The notes beneath the pieces were generated by a model, which saw nothing but the letters and a program-made list of their open reading frames with translations, searched no databases and was not told where the DNA came from. From assembly GCA_964525815.1 (NCBI GenBank), contig CAZGJQ010000006.1, forward strand, positions 1-39,506: a DNA stretch of 39,506 nucleotides, written 5' to 3'. Position 1 is the first letter of the stretch, and each line of letters opens with the position of its first letter. The DNA is from UBA1049 sp964525815 (GTDB lineage: Bacteria > Bacillota > Clostridia > Oscillospirales > CAG-382). Below are positions 38,702-39,506 of this stretch, one piece after another. The translations under genes were made by a program, and so were the position numbers.

Positions 38702-39506
38702 AAAAAGCGATTTTGGCAATCATCTGTTTAATTTTTACTTTTTCCCTTTTTTCCTGTGATAAGCCAGGTGATACAAGCTTGGATGAATCATCCGCGGACA
38801 ATTCATCAGTTACATCCGTGAGTACCGCATCCGAATCTTCATCAACCGATAGCAATAACCAAAAGCTTTTGCTGTATAAGACAACTTACATTAATTTTGG
38901 CTATACAGAAACCTATGATTATAATCAATGGGGAGATATCTCTGTAATGATAACCGAATCAAATGATGGCAGTATTCTTAATACCGAATTTCAATACGAT
39001 GATAATAAATATTTAATAAAGAAAGTTACGACAAATAGTGAAGGAAAAACCACTTATATAAAAGAAAATGTTTATGATGAAAATAATAATATTATCAAGG
39101 AAAAAGAACAAGATAAAACCAACAATAGAGAGACCATAATCACATATTCATATGACGATGAAAACAGACTAATTGAGGTACAAAGAAACGGAGCAAAAAA
39201 TATTTATACATATGATCAAGACGGTAGTTATACAGTTACATCTGACACATCTGCGGGGGTTAATTATTATAATAAAAATGGAAAACTTACCGAAAGTGTT
39301 TTGGACAAATCAAGAGCATTATATATATATGACGAAAACGGTAATTTGCTGGAGGAAAAGGGTTATAACGACGGCGAATTAACACATTTCAGTGTATATA
39401 CTTATGACGATTTCGGAAAACTTTTAGAAAAAAGTGTATACCAAAATGACGAATTGGTTAGTAAAGTTATTTACGAATATGATGAGCACGATAACAACAT
39501 TAGAAT
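38698..39506 (+). CDS. YD-repeat-like lipoprotein, cut by the window end
   Basis: ATG at 38698 (SD GGAGA) overlaps the previous stop (ATGA). At least 269 codons are open and run past the edge. The N-terminus is MKKAILAIICLIFTFSLFSC with lipobox LFSC, a Ser-rich linker, then repeats of the YxYDxxGxLxE type (for example IYDENGNLLEEKGYNDG, VYTYDDFGKLLEKSVY), as in YD/RHS-related surface proteins. It is coupled to the upstream lipoprotein and is equally A/T-rich. The end is unseen, so total length and domain order are unknown. Confidence 0.8.
   Translation, partial: MKKAILAIICLIFTFSLFSCDKPGDTSLDESSADNSSVTSVSTASESSSTDSNNQKLLLYKTTYINFGYTETYDYNQWGDISVMITESNDGSILNTEFQYDDNKYLIKKVTTNSEGKTTYIKENVYDENNNIIKEKEQDKTNNRETIITYSYDDENRLIEVQRNGAKNIYTYDQDGSYTVTSDTSAGVNYYNKNGKLTESVLDKSRALYIYDENGNLLEEKGYNDGELTHFSVYTYDDFGKLLEKSVYQNDELVSKVIYEYDEHDNNIR

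Overview
This window is the replication-origin region of a low-to-mid GC, endospore-forming Gram-positive bacterium, most likely class Clostridia and probably near Oscillospiraceae/Ruminococcaceae. The evidence is the gene order jag-yidC-yidD-rnpA-rpmH (minus strand) diverging from dnaA-dnaN-recF-remB-gyrB-gyrA (plus strand), strong SD sites (GGAGG, AAAGGAG), sigma-A-like promoters, a GerA-type germination gene, an archaeal/eukaryote-like ProRS and an ECF vitamin transporter. The lineage assignment is inference; no database was searched.

Layout. 1-3174 (minus): rpmH, rnpA, yidD, yidC, jag, with a previously unlisted 30-codon ORF immediately before jag. 3175-4994: promoter region, dnaA, and oriC in the dnaA-dnaN gap (DnaA boxes followed by a DnaA-trio-like track). 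4995-11941: dnaN, recF, remB, gyrB, gyrA. 11988-16307: phosphopantetheinyl transferase, an AT-rich lipoprotein, and a nucleotidyltransferase fused to a degenerate phosphohexomutase. 16375-19594: ribF, a DacA/PBP5-fold protein without catalytic motifs, secG, and a Tyr/Cys-rich micro-ORF. 19628-22726: DAHP synthase, prephenate dehydrogenase, and a kinase-like sensor protein. 22729-23994: a cobalamin riboswitch in front of a DUF4430 protein and an ECF S component. 23997-24144: a structured intergenic element, possibly a small RNA. 24149-26606: a small membrane protein, nrdR, and a degenerate LytM (M23) protein. 26804-29618: a GerA-like gene, a short GerAB-like permease and a DUF3298-like protein. 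29705-35106: a Gfo/Idh oxidoreductase, two surface proteins and proS. 35179-37491: a YiiX-like cysteine hydrolase and an RNase II-like protein lacking catalytic aspartates. A perfect parS site lies at 37480-37495. 37562-end: two coupled AT-rich lipoproteins, the second cut off by the window.

How the genes fit together. The core is replication initiation (dnaA, oriC, dnaN, recF, gyrase) plus chromosome segregation (parS about 33 kb away), next to the ribosome/RNase P/membrane-insertion cluster. The flanks carry envelope, sporulation and cofactor functions. The most unusual feature is how many proteins keep an enzyme fold but have lost catalytic residues: the DD-peptidase-like protein (all three motifs), the RNB nuclease-like protein (three of four Asp and the conserved Arg), the LytM protein, the mutase half of the nucleotidyltransferase, and the kinase-like protein. 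The other points worth checking are the jag leader ORF with its switchable SD/anti-SD pairing, and the structured element at 23997-24144.
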